NCBI GenBank assembly: GCA_003161435.1
Contig: PMOS01000009.1
Span: 1 to 40,075 of the forward strand
Source of the DNA: Vulcanimicrobiota bacterium
GTDB taxonomy: Bacteria; Vulcanimicrobiota; Vulcanimicrobiia; Vulcanimicrobiales; Vulcanimicrobiaceae
Direction: 5' to 3'
Length of the DNA: 40,075 nucleotides
Made by a program: the position numbers and the translations under genes. This document shows positions 17,229 through 24,979 of the stretch, in pieces; the first letter of the stretch is position 1; the number at the start of each line of letters is the position of its first letter. The notes beneath the pieces were generated by a model. The model did no database searches. It was not told the origin of the DNA and saw only the letters and a list, made by a program, of their open reading frames with translations.

Positions 17229-19087
17229 GCGCACGCGCTGACGACGCTGCCGTCATCGTGGTCGGCGGCGGCCACGCGGGCGTCGAAGCGGCACTCGCAG
17301 CGGCCCGATTGGGTGTTCCGACGGTGCTGGTGACCGGCGACCCGGAGCGCGTCTGCACGCTGGCCTGCAACCCCTCGATCGGCGGCAGCGCAAAGGGGCA
17401 GCTCGTGCGTGAGATCGACGCGCTGGGTGGCGCGATGGCCCGGTTGACCGACCGCGTCTCCCTGCACTCGCGGTTCCTGAACGAGTCGAAGGGCCCGTCG
17501 GTTCGCGCGTTGCGCGCCTTGGCCGACAAGCCGGGTTACGTGCGCGTGGCGGCCGAGGCGGTCGCGGCGCAGCCGGGCCTCACGGTCGTGCGCGGGATGG
17601 GCGAGGATCTGATCGTCGAAACCGGCGCCGTCCGCGGCGTGGTGCTCGCCGGCGGCGGCACGCTGCGCGCGCCCAACGTCGTCCTGGCCACCGGGACGTT
17701 CTTGGGCGGCAAGACGTTCCGCGGCGACGAGGTCCGCGCCGAGGGTCGCTTCGGCGAACCGCCCGCGATCGGGCTCTCCGCGACGCTGGCGCGGCTGGGG
17801 TTTCCGCTCGGCCGGCTCAAGACCGGGACGCCGCCGCGCGTCGACCGCACCTCGCTCGATCTGGCGGCGATGGCGGTTCAGTCACCGAGCGCGACGCCGC
17901 TGCCGTTTTCGTACGCGAGCCCGCGCGCATTCGCCGGGCCGCAATTGCCGTGCTGGATCGTCGAAACGAACGAACGGACACACGCGCTGGTGCGCGAGAA
18001 CCTGCACCGTTCGCCGCTCTACGGCCTCGATTTGATTCGCGGCATCGGCCCACGCTATTGTCCGTCGATCGAGGACAAAGTCGTCAAATTCGGCCATAAT
18101 CCGACGCACCAGGTCTTCGTCGAACCCGAAGGTTGGGACGAGCCGACGTTCTATGTCGGCGGTTTCTCGACGTCGTTGCCGTCCGACGTTCAGCTCGCGA
18201 TGTTGCGCACGCTGCCGGGTTTCGAAGCGGTGGTCATGCTGCGCGCCGGATACGCGGTCGAGTACGATTTCGTGCAGCCGACCGAGCTCGATCCGAGTTT
18301 GGAGACGCGCCGGGTCGCCGGACTGTTCCATTGCGGGCAGCTCAACGGGACGAGCGGGTACGAGGAAGCCGCCGCGCAGGGCTTGATCGCCGGGATCAAC
18401 GCGGCACGTCGCTCGCAGGGCCGCGAAGCGCTGCGTCTCGGCCGCGAGACGTCGTACATCGGCGTGCTGATCGACGACTTGGTCACGCGCGGCGTCGACG
18501 AGCCGTACCGGATGCTCACCTCGCGCGCCGAGCACCGCGTGATGCTGCGTCATGACAACGCCGATCTGCGGCTCACCCCGGTCGGCCGCGACGTCGGCCT
18601 GATCGACGAGGACGCCTGGTCGGCGTTCGAGCAGCGGCGCGACGCGCTCGCCGGCGGCGTTCGCTTCGCCGAGAGCTCCCGCGTTGGGCCTGCTCGTATT
18701 GGCAGGGATGACCTTCCGGCCGGAGCGACGCTCGCCGACGCGCTGCGGCGGCCCGACATTGGCGTCGACGACGTTCGGCGGCATTTCCCGCCCGCGACGG
18801 ACGACGATGTCGCGGCTCGAGTCGAGATCGAGATCAAGATGGACGGCTACGTCCGGCGCCGCCGGACGGCGATCGACCGGGCCGTCCGAGACGAAGCCGT
18901 GGCGTTGCCGTCCGACCTCGACTACGACGCGGTGCCGGCGCTTTCACGCGAGGGTCGCGAGAAGCTGGCCCGGATCCGGCCCCGCACGCTCGGCGCCGCG
19001 TCCCGCATTCCGGGGATCACCCCAACCGACGTCGCGCTGGTGAGCGTCCACCTCCACCGGTTGATCCTGGCGACCGCCTCGGCGTGA
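17225..19087 (+). CDS. mnmG: tRNA uridine-5-carboxymethylaminomethyl modification enzyme MnmG
   Basis: MnmG (GidA) is the FAD- and NADH-dependent partner of MnmE in wobble-uridine modification. With the GTG at 17225 the protein has 620 residues (family about 620-630). It opens with the FAD-binding VIVVGGGHAGVEAALAAARL and has CNPSIGGSAKGQLVREIDALGG, the MnmG signature. Mid-protein it has LKTGTPPRVDRTSLDL and NGTSGYEEAAAQGLIAGINA. The C-terminal helical domain includes EIEIKMDGYVRRR and LGAASRIPGITPTDV. Overlaps of four bases join it to the GNAT gene before and rsmG after, so they probably form one operon. The ORF can be read from 16922, but that part is out of frame with the real GNAT gene. 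Confidence 0.96.
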   Translation: MSARADDAAVIVVGGGHAGVEAALAAARLGVPTVLVTGDPERVCTLACNPSIGGSAKGQLVREIDALGGAMARLTDRVSLHSRFLNESKGPSVRALRALADKPGYVRVAAEAVAAQPGLTVVRGMGEDLIVETGAVRGVVLAGGGTLRAPNVVLATGTFLGGKTFRGDEVRAEGRFGEPPAIGLSATLARLGFPLGRLKTGTPPRVDRTSLDLAAMAVQSPSATPLPFSYASPRAFAGPQLPCWIVETNERTHALVRENLHRSPLYGLDLIRGIGPRYCPSIEDKVVKFGHNPTHQVFVEPEGWDEPTFYVGGFSTSLPSDVQLAMLRTLPGFEAVVMLRAGYAVEYDFVQPTELDPSLETRRVAGLFHCGQLNGTSGYEEAAAQGLIAGINAARRSQGREALRLGRETSYIGVLIDDLVTRGVDEPYRMLTSRAEHRVMLRHDNADLRLTPVGRDVGLIDEDAWSAFEQRRDALAGGVRFAESSRVGPARIGRDDLPAGATLADALRRPDIGVDDVRRHFPPATDDDVAARVEIEIKMDGYVRRRRTAIDRAVRDEAVALPSDLDYDAVPALSREGREKLARIRPRTLGAASRIPGITPTDVALVSVHLHRLILATASA

Positions 19088-19770
19088 CCCCGCTGCCCGA
19101 TCCCGAGGCGTTCGCCGCGTTGCGCGCGGGCGGCGTCGAGGCGGCCTTGGCCGAACGATTGGCCGTGTACGCCGCCCTCGTGCTGGCAGCAAATCGGCGC
19201 GTCAACCTGACCGGCGCCCGCGACGGTACGGCGTTCGCTGCGCATATCCTCGACGCGCTGACCCTGCGCGCGGACGTGGTGACGCCGCTGATCGACGTCG
19301 GCTCGGGGAACGGCCTCCCCGGCATCCCCCTTGCGCTCGCGACCGGCGCCCACGTCGTCCTGCTCGAGCCGATCAAGAAACGCGCGAATTTCTTGCGTGG
19401 CGCGCTCGAGACGCTCGGGATCCCCGGCCAGGCGGTTGCGTTGCGCGCGGAGGATGCCGCGCGCGACCCGGCCTATCGCGAGCGCTCGCTGACCGTAACG
19501 GCCCGCGCCGTTGCCGGCGCGCCGACCGTCGCGGAGCTGACCGTCCCGTTCCTGGCCGTCGGCGGGCGAGCGCTCCTCCAGCGCGGCTCGCTCGACGCGC
19601 GCGAGCGAAATGCCGTTGCCGACGCGGCCCTCGTCCTCGGCGCGGAGCTCATCGAGGAGCGCATTCTCGACGGAGAACGGCGCATTCTCGTCCTGGAGAA
19701 GCGCTCGCCGACAAGCCCGCGTTTCCCTCGCAAAAACGGCGTCCCGGCCAAACGTCCGCTCTGCATGTAG
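19084..19770 (+). CDS. rsmG: 16S rRNA (guanine-527-N7)-methyltransferase RsmG
   Basis: RsmG (GidB) methylates G527 of 16S rRNA with S-adenosylmethionine. The 228-residue protein has the family layout: an N-terminal helix region with NRRVNLTGARDG, the SAM-binding loop LIDVGSGNGLPGIPLAL (about 78-94), then VLLEPIKKRANFLRGAL and VTARAVAGAPTVAELT. The tail PRFPRKNGVPAKRPL matches the RsmG end pattern. The start is GTG at 19084, with four bases of overlap with mnmG. It is the last gene before the transposon-like insertion. Confidence 0.93.
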   Translation: MTPLPDPEAFAALRAGGVEAALAERLAVYAALVLAANRRVNLTGARDGTAFAAHILDALTLRADVVTPLIDVGSGNGLPGIPLALATGAHVVLLEPIKKRANFLRGALETLGIPGQAVALRAEDAARDPAYRERSLTVTARAVAGAPTVAELTVPFLAVGGRALLQRGSLDARERNAVADAALVLGAELIEERILDGERRILVLEKRSPTSPRFPRKNGVPAKRPLCM

Positions 19771-19806
19771 CCAGGATTTCGGATCACCCGCTTTCTTCGC
19801 TCAGCC

Positions 19807-19814
19807 AAGTGTTC
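19807..19814. repeat. Target-site duplication, left copy
   Basis: AAGTGTTC directly abuts the left end of the inserted element. The same 8 bases directly follow the right end at 20295-20302. Confidence 0.8.
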
Positions 19815-20294
19815 GGGGACTATAGACTTGACGCGCCAGAGTGCCCCGACTGTTGACACAGGGCATTCTGCGGCGAAAAAGCGAGCCCGTTGCGGGCGTG
19901 ATTTTCGCGTGGAGGCGGCCTAGTCAAGTCAGCGAACCGTCCGCCCGAATGCAGTCGCTGAAGGCGTTGTTAGAGCAGCCCGTGGTCGCGCGTTTGCTCA
20001 CGTTTGCGCTGGGCGGGCTCGCGCTCTACGCGGCGCTTTACCTCTTTCGCTTCAGTCGCGAGATCGGGCAAGAAGAACGCGCGACGGTCACCCAGCGGCC
20101 GTCGTCGATCCATCAGATCATCCCGGGGTGGGTGTACCGCGTGCAGGCTGTTGGTCTTGGCGTTATGATGCTACTGCTCGCGGCAGCATTTCTCACAGGA
20201 GCGATTCTGGGTAAGCGCTTTGCGCCAAGCATACCGTGGTGAGGGAGACTCGCTAGTACCCCGGGCACCCTTGTGCGTCAAGTCTATAGTCCCC
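19815..20294. mobile_element. 480-bp transposon-like element (non-autonomous) with terminal inverted repeats
   Basis: The left end GGGGACTATAGACTTGACGC (19815-19834) is repeated exactly in inverted orientation at 20275-20294. The match continues imperfectly for about 14 more bases (to 19848 and 20261), so the terminal repeats are about 34 bp with about 30 matches. Both ends are bounded by the 8-bp direct repeat AAGTGTTC. This is the classic structure of a transposed unit. No transposase is encoded, so it is non-autonomous (MITE-like or a passenger cassette) and would have to be moved by an element elsewhere. Families with 8-bp duplications include IS256, ISL3, IS66 and IS1595 types; which one applies cannot be told from here. 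It contains one short membrane-protein ORF. Confidence 0.85.
19949..20242 (+). CDS. Small two-helix membrane protein carried by the element
   Basis: From ATG 19949 the ORF gives 97 residues with two hydrophobic segments: RLLTFALGGLALYAALYLFRF near the N-terminus and VGLGVMMLLLAAAFLTGAIL near the C-terminus. A polar loop of about 30 residues (REIGQEERATVTQRP...) separates them. The frame stays open upstream to a GTG at 19841 (133 residues), but that part is basic, unstructured and starts inside the terminal repeat. No family is recognised. It lies wholly within the 480-bp element, so it is probably a passenger gene, or possibly chance coding. There is no clear Shine-Dalgarno. Confidence 0.45.
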   Translation: MQSLKALLEQPVVARLLTFALGGLALYAALYLFRFSREIGQEERATVTQRPSSIHQIIPGWVYRVQAVGLGVMMLLLAAAFLTGAILGKRFAPSIPW

Positions 20295-20302
20295 AAGTGT
20301 TC
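20295..20302. repeat. Target-site duplication, right copy
   Basis: AAGTGTTC follows the right terminal repeat. Its last five bases are also the first bases of the parS-like site at 20298-20313. Confidence 0.8.
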
Positions 20303-20313
20303 CACGGTGAACA
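20298..20313. promoter_or_regulatory. parS-like centromere site 1
   Basis: TGTTCCACGGTGAACA matches the palindromic parS form TGTTCCACGTGGAACA at 14 of 16 bases. parA and parB lie 1.5 kb downstream, and parS sites usually lie near them. ParB binding is inferred. Confidence 0.6.
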
Positions 20314-20334
20314 TTCCTCTGCAACGCAAAGAGA

Positions 20335-20350
20335 GGTTCCCCGTGGAACA
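20335..20350. promoter_or_regulatory. parS-like centromere site 2
   Basis: The minus strand reads TGTTCCACGGGGAACC, 14 of 16 to TGTTCCACGTGGAACA. It is inverted relative to site 1, 21 bases away. The outer arms TGTTCCACGG/CCGTGGAACA and inner CCTCT/AGAGG could also fold as one RNA hairpin, so a terminator role is an alternative. Confidence 0.55.
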
Positions 20351-20418
20351 TTAGCTCGGCGGAATCTGAGAGTCCAGGAGATGCGCGAAGCTCGGAATCG
20401 TCCTACAATGAGCGCGGC

Positions 20419-21822
20419 GTGCGGCACCCTCTCGATGACGTTCTGATCGCGACCCTACCCGCCGCCGAGGTCTATGCCGTCGGCGGCCGGGTTCGCGACG
20501 AGTTCCGAACCACGCTGGACGCGGTGGAGCGGCCGCCGAAGGACCTCGACTACGTCGTCACCGGGATCGGGCAGGACGCGCTGCTCGAGGCGCTTCGGGC
20601 CGTGGGACGGGTCGACGTCGTCGGCGCCTCGTTCGCGGTCCTCAAGTTCCGCCATCCCGCGGGCGAAGCCGACATCGCGCTGCCGCGGCGCGAGCGGTCG
20701 ACCGGCGTGGGACATCGCGAGTTCACGATCGAGTCGGGACCGGAAATCCCGCTGTCCGACGACCTCGCCCGCCGTGACTTCCGGATGAACATGATCGCCC
20801 GGCGCCTCGTCGACGACGCGGTCGTCGACCCGTACGGAGGGATCGCGGACATCCAAGCGGGCCGGATCGACGTGGTCACGGCGGCGGCCTTCGAGGAGGA
20901 TCCGCTGCGGCTGCTGCGGGCCGCGCAGTTCGCCGCGCGCTTCGGCTACGAGCCGACGGCTCGGACGCGGGACGCGATGCGCGCCGCGGCGCCGCTGGTG
21001 GTGACGGTTTCGGGCGAACGGATCGGCGAGGAGGTCGCCAAGCTGTTCTCGGCGCCGAAGCCCTCGGTTGGGCTCGAGATCCTGCGCGAAACCGGCGTCT
21101 TGGCCGGCATCTGGCCCGAATTGCTCGAGGGAATCGAGGTCGATCAGAACGACTGGCATGCGTACGACGTCTACCGCCACAACCTGGCCACGCTCGACGC
21201 GGCGCCGGCCGGCGATTTGACCCTCCGCCTTGCGGCGCTACTGCACGACGTCGCCAAGCCGCGCACCGTCTCACCGCGCGCGGACGGGCGGGGGAATGCC
21301 TTCCACCAGCACGAGCACGTCGGCGCAGAGCTGATCCCGCCGATGCTGGCGCGGCTGCGGCTGCCGAACGAGACGGTCGAAACGGTCGCGCACTTGGTTC
21401 GGCAGCACATGTACTCGGCCGACCCCGACGCGCAGGACCGCACCCTGCGGCGTTTCATCCGCCGGATCGGACCGGGCAACCTCGACCGGCTCTTCGCTCT
21501 GCGCCGGGCCGATATCGCCGGCTCGGGACTTCCCAAGCGCGACGATTCGAACGAACGCTTCGAGGCGCGGATCGACGTGGTGCTCGCCGAACGGCCGGCA
21601 TTCAGCGTCGCCGATCTCGCATTGAGCGGCAGCGACGTGATCGCGATCTTCGAGCGCACCGGCGCCGCCGAACCGGGGTTTCGCGGCGACGCGCGCGTTG
21701 GGGAGGTGCTCCGGGCGCTGTTCGAGGAGGTCACCGACGACCCGTCTCGGAACGAGGCGGGCCTGCTCGCCGAGCGTGCTGAACGGTACGTCGACGAGCA
21801 TTTCTCCGTGTCTGGGCGATAG
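20419..21822 (+). CDS. cca: CCA tRNA nucleotidyltransferase/poly(A) polymerase family protein with HD domain
   Basis: This is a class II nucleotidyltransferase, which adds CCA (or A) to tRNA 3' ends. The 467-residue protein has the head-domain motifs GGRVRDE (22-28), DLDY (42-45, catalytic acidic pair) and EADIALPR, then RRDFRMNMIARRL (118-130). A template-helix region follows (EEDPLRLLRAAQFAARFG). The second half carries an HD domain, LLHDVAKPRT (about 271-280) with later His/Asp residues, as in bacterial CCA enzymes with phosphohydrolase activity. The start is GTG at 20419; an ATG at 20408 is in another frame. It sits just before parA. Exact specificity (CCA, A-adding or poly(A)) cannot be set from sequence alone. 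Confidence 0.88.
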   Translation: MRHPLDDVLIATLPAAEVYAVGGRVRDEFRTTLDAVERPPKDLDYVVTGIGQDALLEALRAVGRVDVVGASFAVLKFRHPAGEADIALPRRERSTGVGHREFTIESGPEIPLSDDLARRDFRMNMIARRLVDDAVVDPYGGIADIQAGRIDVVTAAAFEEDPLRLLRAAQFAARFGYEPTARTRDAMRAAAPLVVTVSGERIGEEVAKLFSAPKPSVGLEILRETGVLAGIWPELLEGIEVDQNDWHAYDVYRHNLATLDAAPAGDLTLRLAALLHDVAKPRTVSPRADGRGNAFHQHEHVGAELIPPMLARLRLPNETVETVAHLVRQHMYSADPDAQDRTLRRFIRRIGPGNLDRLFALRRADIAGSGLPKRDDSNERFEARIDVVLAERPAFSVADLALSGSDVIAIFERTGAAEPGFRGDARVGEVLRALFEEVTDDPSRNEAGLLAERAERYVDEHFSVSGR

Positions 21823-21831
21823 GTTCGGTTG

Positions 21832-22611
21832 GTGTCCGCGGTTCCAGTGCAGACGACGGCGCGCGTGATCGCGATCGTCAACCAGAAAGGCGGCGTCGGC
21901 AAGTCGACCACCGCCGTCAACCTCGGCGCATCCCTCGCGGTGCTCGGCCGGCGCGTCCTCGTCGTCGATGCCGACCCGCAGGGAAATACCACGACAGGCG
22001 TCGGCGTCGACAAGCGTGCCGTCGAGCGCGACATCTACAACGTTCTGCTGCAGCGCGTGCCGATCGCCGAGGTCACGCGGCCGACCGAGGTGGAGAACCT
22101 CTTCATCGTTCCGGCGACCCTCAACCTGGCCGGCGCCGAGGTCGAGCTCGTCTCCGCGCTACAGCGCGAAAACCGTTTGAAAACCGCGCTTTCCGGCGTT
22201 CTCGGCAGCTACGACGTGATCTTGATCGACTGTCCGCCGTCGCTCGGGCTGCTGACGATCAACGCGCTGACCGCGGCCCACGAAGTCATCATTCCGGTGC
22301 AGGCCGAGTACTATGCGCTCGAAGGGCTCAGCCAGCTGGTCGCGATCGTCCGGCGCATCAAGGAAAGCCTCAATCCCGACCTCACGATTCGAGGCGTATT
22401 GATCACGATGTTCGATGGACGTACCAAGCTGGCGACCGAAGTGTTGGAAGAAGTCAATCGCTACTTCCCCGACCGCGTGTTCCAGACGCAGATCCCGCGC
22501 AACATCCGGCTCTCCGAGGCGCCGTCGTACGGCAAGCCCGCGATTCTGTTCGACGTCCGGAGCCGCGGAGCGCAGGCCTACCTCTCGCTGGCCCGGGAGC
22601 TGGCGTCGTGA
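21832..22611 (+). CDS. parA: Chromosome-partitioning ATPase ParA (Soj)
   Basis: ParA is a deviant Walker-type ATPase that moves ParB-parS complexes during chromosome segregation and can affect DnaA activity. From GTG 21832 the protein is 259 residues. It has RVIAIVNQKGGVGKSTTAVNLGA with the deviant Walker A KGGVGKST (19-26), VLVVDADPQGNTTTG, and DVILIDCPPSLGLLTINAL (Walker B region). It ends with the typical IRLSEAPSYGKPAI...YLSLARELA. A TTG at 21829 is one codon earlier and could be used instead. parB follows with a four-base overlap. Two parS-like sites are about 1.5 kb upstream. Confidence 0.95.
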   Translation: MSAVPVQTTARVIAIVNQKGGVGKSTTAVNLGASLAVLGRRVLVVDADPQGNTTTGVGVDKRAVERDIYNVLLQRVPIAEVTRPTEVENLFIVPATLNLAGAEVELVSALQRENRLKTALSGVLGSYDVILIDCPPSLGLLTINALTAAHEVIIPVQAEYYALEGLSQLVAIVRRIKESLNPDLTIRGVLITMFDGRTKLATEVLEEVNRYFPDRVFQTQIPRNIRLSEAPSYGKPAILFDVRSRGAQAYLSLARELAS

Positions 22612-23480
22612 GCGTCAAGCGCGGCCTGGGCAGCGGCCTGGGCGCGCTGCTCGGCGACGACGGAACGGCCGACGTCACCACGCCGCCCGCTAAGCGCGAT
22701 CTGCAGCAGATCGCGCTCGAACGCATCCGGCCCAACCCCCACCAACCGCGTCGCACCTTCGCACCTGAAGCGCTCGACGAGCTGCGCGGATCGATCGAAG
22801 CGTTCGGTGTGCTCGTCCCGGTGATCGTGCGCGAGCGCGACGACGGCTACGAGCTGATCGCCGGCGAGCGGCGCTTGCGCGCAGCGCAAGCCGCCGGGCT
22901 GCACGCGATACCGGCCATCGTTCGCGCCGCCGACGACCGCGAATCGCTCGAAGTCGCGATCATCGAGAACCTTCAGCGCGAGAACCTCGACGCGCTCGAA
23001 GAGGCGATGGGGTTCGCGCACTTGATGGAAGCGTACGACTTCACGCAGGAACGCGTTGCGCAGCGCGTCGGCAAGAGCCGTCCGTCGATCGCGAACGCGC
23101 TACGACTGCTCTCGCTTTCCGACACGATCAAGCAATACGTGCGCGACGGAAAGCTGACGGCCGGACACGCGCGCGCGTTGCTCGCGCTGCCGCTCGAGCG
23201 CCGCGAAGCGATGGCGCTGCGCGCCGTCGACGAAGAGCTCTCGGTGCGCGCACTCGAACGGCTCGGACAAGATGCCGGCGCGAAGCGAACCCGAACCGCC
23301 GTGCCCGCGCGACGCGCCGGCACCACCGACGATGACGCGCTGCTCGAACGGTTGCGCTATCGTTTTGCCACGCAGGTGCGCCTCGTTGCGCTCGAACGCG
23401 GCGGAACGATCGAGCTGCGCTACTCCGACGCCGACGATTTGATGCGGATCGCCGACCTGCTGCTCGGAGAATCATCGTGA
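22608..23480 (+). CDS. parB: Chromosome-partitioning protein ParB (Spo0J)
   Basis: ParB is a CTP-dependent clamp that loads at parS and spreads along DNA. The 290-residue protein starts with the ParA-activating basic peptide (MSVKRGLGSGLGALLG). Next come the CTP-binding N-terminal domain with RPNPHQPRRTF and GERRLRAAQ (86-94), then IIENLQRENLDALEEA. A helix-turn-helix (ERVAQRVGKSRPSIANALRL, about 148-168) reads parS. A C-terminal dimerisation part follows (LRYRFATQVRL...). The start is GTG at 22608, overlapping the parA stop by four bases. Its own stop overlaps the start of the next secreted-protein gene by four bases. Confidence 0.95.
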   Translation: MSVKRGLGSGLGALLGDDGTADVTTPPAKRDLQQIALERIRPNPHQPRRTFAPEALDELRGSIEAFGVLVPVIVRERDDGYELIAGERRLRAAQAAGLHAIPAIVRAADDRESLEVAIIENLQRENLDALEEAMGFAHLMEAYDFTQERVAQRVGKSRPSIANALRLLSLSDTIKQYVRDGKLTAGHARALLALPLERREAMALRAVDEELSVRALERLGQDAGAKRTRTAVPARRAGTTDDDALLERLRYRFATQVRLVALERGGTIELRYSDADDLMRIADLLLGESS

Positions 23481-24298
23481 ACGGGTTCGCACGCGTCGCA
23501 TCGGCGCTCGCGTGCGTGGCGGCGCTCGGCGCGGCGCCGCCGTTTCAGTATGGTCCGGTTCCCGCGCACAACGCGCAGACCGCCGTCGTGCAGAAGTACG
23601 TCGATGCGCTTCGGCGCGGCAACTACGCCGGCGCGTTCACGCTGCTGACCGACGATTTGCGGCGCTACTACGGCGACGCCGGTTCGTATCGCAGCGTGTT
23701 CGCCGCCGACGGATACGCGCTCGAGAAGGCGACGATCGTCGGTGCGCGCGGCGACGATCGCGGACGCGTGTACTTCGTGCGCGAGAGCCTCGCCTACGTC
23801 GACCACGCCACCGACAAGCGACTCCGCCTCACCGCGATCGTGCCGCTCGGCGTGCTGCCCGAGCACGGCGCGCTGCACGTGAAGGATCCCGGCAAGCCGT
23901 ACCGCGCGTTCGCGTCGTCGTCGTCGGCCGATGCGTCGGAGCTGCACGTCACGGTGAAGAAGGTCGACTTCTATCCCGATCGCATCGACGTCGTGGTCAC
24001 GTTCGCCAACGCGGGCGACAATTACGTGACGCTGCTACCGTACGGGCGCAGCGTGTTGCGCGACGACCGCGGCGGCGTATACCGTATCTTGGCGACCAAA
24101 GATTGGACCGTCACCGACCGGCATCTGTTCGAGGGCATTCCGCTGCCGCCCGGTGCCGAGTACACCGGTTCGATAGCGTTCTCCGCGCCGCGTTTCGGCG
24201 ACGTGAAACGTTCGTGGACGTTGACCCTCGCGCCGTCGCTGCGCGAGGGGACCGACGCGCCGTTCGATGTCACCATTCCCATCGAGCCGCGGGAGTGA
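23477..24298 (+). CDS. Secreted protein with NTF2-like N-terminal region, function unknown
   Basis: This is a 273-residue protein with an N-terminal signal peptide (ARVASALACVAALGAAPPF). Residues about 33-80 (TAVVQKYVDALRRGNYAGAF, LLTDDLRRYYG) look like the start of an NTF2-like or DUF4864/4878-type fold. The C-terminal half (VTVKKVDFYPDRIDVVVTFA, then IPLPPGAEYTGSIAF) resembles a DUF4352-like beta sandwich of extracellular proteins. These are pattern impressions, not confirmed matches. The GTG start overlaps the parB stop by four bases, so it is expressed as part of the parAB unit, although it is predicted to be outside the cytoplasm. No catalytic motif is visible. Confidence 0.7.
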   Translation: MNGFARVASALACVAALGAAPPFQYGPVPAHNAQTAVVQKYVDALRRGNYAGAFTLLTDDLRRYYGDAGSYRSVFAADGYALEKATIVGARGDDRGRVYFVRESLAYVDHATDKRLRLTAIVPLGVLPEHGALHVKDPGKPYRAFASSSSADASELHVTVKKVDFYPDRIDVVVTFANAGDNYVTLLPYGRSVLRDDRGGVYRILATKDWTVTDRHLFEGIPLPPGAEYTGSIAFSAPRFGDVKRSWTLTLAPSLREGTDAPFDVTIPIEPRE

Positions 24299-24411
24299 GC
24301 TGAAACCGGTCGAGAGAGGAACCGTCCGGCGGGCTACGGAACGCTCGGACCGCCCGGCGGCATCTTCAGGCAAGGCCTCCGGTGTTTTCCGTTCTCACGG
24401 GAGTCGCACCC

Positions 24412-24966
24412 ATGCGTCGCATCGTCCTGTCCCTGGCCGTCCTGGGCGCCGCTTCGCTCGGTGCTTGCAGCGGCGGCGGATCGGTATTGAATTCGGTCGG
24501 CGCCAACAGCCCGGACAAAGTGATTTTGACGGTCGCCGGGTCGTCGAACGTCGCGCGCGTCCTACCCGGCGCTGGGATTCCGATCAGCGCCCAAGCGGTG
24601 AACGGGTCGGGCAACGGTGTGCTCTCGAACAACCGGTTCATCTGGACCGCCGCACTGGTCACCAGCGGCTCGTACCCGTTCAACACGACGGGTCAGACCA
24701 AACCGTGCGCGCAGGTGTTGCAGACGCCCGTTGGCGGCACGGCGACACCGTACGCGGCCGACTTCGGCATCTACGTCGCGATCGACCCGGTCAACGAGGC
24801 GAACATCATTTTCTATCCGCCGACGATCATTCCGCTGCCGGCCGGGTCGTCGTCCATCGAGCCGGTGTATCCGTATTGCGTGGTGGTCAGCGCCGCGGCG
24901 GTCGGCAGCAGCGCGGTTGGTTCGATCACCGTCGCCGTCGTCAACCCACAGAACCCCGAACAGTAG
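24412..24966 (+). CDS. Predicted lipoprotein, function unknown
   Basis: From ATG 24412 (GGGAG eight bases upstream) the product is 184 residues. It begins with a lipoprotein signal (RRIVLSLAVLGAASLGAC), with the lipobox LGAC and the lipidated Cys at residue 18. The mature part starts with a Gly/Ser tether (SGGGS) and is rich in small residues and beta-strand patterns (VILTVAGSSNVARVLPGAGI). Two Cys (KPCAQV and YPYCVVV) could form a disulfide bond. No family is recognised. An earlier GTG at 24382 would bury the signal peptide and is unlikely. It stands alone between the par operon and thiE. Confidence 0.75.
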   Translation: MRRIVLSLAVLGAASLGACSGGGSVLNSVGANSPDKVILTVAGSSNVARVLPGAGIPISAQAVNGSGNGVLSNNRFIWTAALVTSGSYPFNTTGQTKPCAQVLQTPVGGTATPYAADFGIYVAIDPVNEANIIFYPPTIIPLPAGSSSIEPVYPYCVVVSAAAVGSSAVGSITVAVVNPQNPEQ

Positions 24967-24979
24967 AGGTTTCGTCCGC

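Noticed and set aside
24299..24411. Possible structured leader before the lipoprotein; the end (CTTCAGGCAAGG) recalls the 3' part of a glycine aptamer
   Set aside because: The central GCCGAAG core of glycine aptamers is missing, stems could not be drawn convincingly, and the next gene is a lipoprotein rather than a glycine gene. A covariance search would settle it.
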